From assembly GCF_900451095.1 (NCBI RefSeq), contig NZ_UGHV01000001.1, forward strand, positions 1,364,001-1,428,000: DNA of 64,000 nt, written 5' to 3'. Position 1 is the first letter of the stretch; each line of letters starts with the position of its first letter. The notes under the pieces are model-generated. The model saw only the letters and a list, made by a program, of their open reading frames with translations. It did no database searches and was not told the DNA's origin. This DNA is from Helicobacter canis (GTDB taxonomy: Bacteria; Campylobacterota; Campylobacteria; Campylobacterales; Helicobacteraceae). A program made the position numbers and the translations under genes. Below are positions 63,843-64,000 of this stretch, piece by piece.

Positions 63843-64000
63843 CTAGCTCTCCCCCCCCCCCCCTAAGAGCATTACAAGCCTATGCAATATCTTGCGCAGT
63901 GGCTTTAGCACGATGAAGATAGGGAAGCTGCTTAAGCCATTGTCCCGCCACGCGCGAGCGCATTCAAAATTGGCGCGCATAATATTGCTAAGATTTGCAT
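63843..64000 (-). CDS. Partial gene at the right edge, probably sugar-cluster protein, ending at a poly-G tract
   Basis: Only the last 51 codons are visible: MRANFECARAWRDNGLSSFP, then IFIVLKPLRKILHRLVMLLG and a GGGGES end. It resembles the tail of a family 2 glycosyltransferase, but this is a guess. The 13-G tract at 63851-63863 lies in the frame. With 14 G the protein gains about 45 residues and ends 11 bases past the next ATG; with 12 or 15 it ends at a different nearby TAA. Confidence 0.5.
   Translation of the reverse strand, partial: ANLSNIMRANFECARAWRDNGLSSFPIFIVLKPLRKILHRLVMLLGGGGES
63851..63863 (-). repeat. Poly-G/C tract (13) at the 3' end of the partial gene
   Basis: Thirteen C on the plus strand. 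All three frames end soon after, but only one (14) carries translation up to and across the next gene's start, so it may control coupling rather than on/off of this protein. Confidence 0.75.

Noticed and set aside
1-64000. tRNA, rRNA or complete insertion sequence with transposase
   Set aside because: I looked for cloverleaf arms, conserved rRNA stretches and transposase motifs (DDE, HUH) and saw none; a systematic search with dedicated models would be decisive.

Overview
The window looks like a chromosome segment of a Helicobacter species, probably an enterohepatic-type one. The evidence is a merged S10-spc-alpha ribosomal cluster without an rpmD gene, a PglK-type flippase, surface and sugar genes switched by poly-G/C tracts, a Helicobacter-style autotransporter, and an mltG / AsmA-like / UvrD-type helicase neighbourhood. 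The species assignment is inference. I saw no rRNA genes, tRNA genes or CRISPR arrays.

Layout. 1-4.3 kb: a dynamin-like GTPase operon on the minus strand (partial third gene, 745-aa and 565-aa GTPases). 4.6-5.5 kb: a WYL-type regulator divergent from a complete carbon-phosphorus lyase operon (5.6-16.5 kb, phnC-[repeat ORF]-D-E-G-H-I-J-K-L-M-N/P). 16.5-17.1 kb: repeats and a strongly structured segment. 17.1-17.5 kb: a hicBA toxin-antitoxin pair. 17.8-21.6 kb: a large autotransporter whose 5' end has a 15-G tract that puts it out of frame. 21.6-23.3 kb: a gene-free island of dispersed repeats. 23.3-31.5 kb: a DUF1090-like protein, an alpha/beta hydrolase, MltG, a giant AsmA/YhdP-like protein and a UvrD/Rep helicase. 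31.6-45.8 kb: the ribosomal protein, secY, map, infA and rpoA cluster. 45.8-49.5 kb: rhodanese, proC, pglK and pirin. 49.6-52.2 kb: a second membrane-GTPase module (minus). 52.7-55.9 kb: a macA-like / split macB-like exporter (minus). 55.9-64 kb: a sugar-modification cluster (minus) with a fused oxidoreductase, two family-2 glycosyltransferases, a family-4-type glycosyltransferase pair and another partial gene. Three of these carry phase-variable poly-G/C tracts.

The most unusual signal is a set of dispersed repeat families: a 17-nt CTAGAATCCACTTTT-type motif, often in perfect inverted pairs; a TCATTGCGAG...GGCAATCCA hairpin element; and a larger TTTTAGGG-stem hairpin. They fill accessory intergenic regions. 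They also sit in frame inside protein-coding genes: between PhnN and PhnP, inside a family-2 glycosyltransferase (222 residues), between the two halves of an 818-aa oxidoreductase, in the phase-variable glycosyltransferases, and as an entire 307-codon ORF in the phn operon. Different copies keep their hairpin stems paired through compensatory changes, which points to selection for structure. The arrangement resembles the Rickettsia palindromic elements, but I do not recognise it as a described Helicobacter system. The ribosomal cluster is nearly free of these elements.

Functionally, the accessory parts provide phosphonate use as a phosphorus source, surface glycan variation, adhesion, a toxin-antitoxin pair and two membrane-GTPase modules. 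The central part is housekeeping translation.
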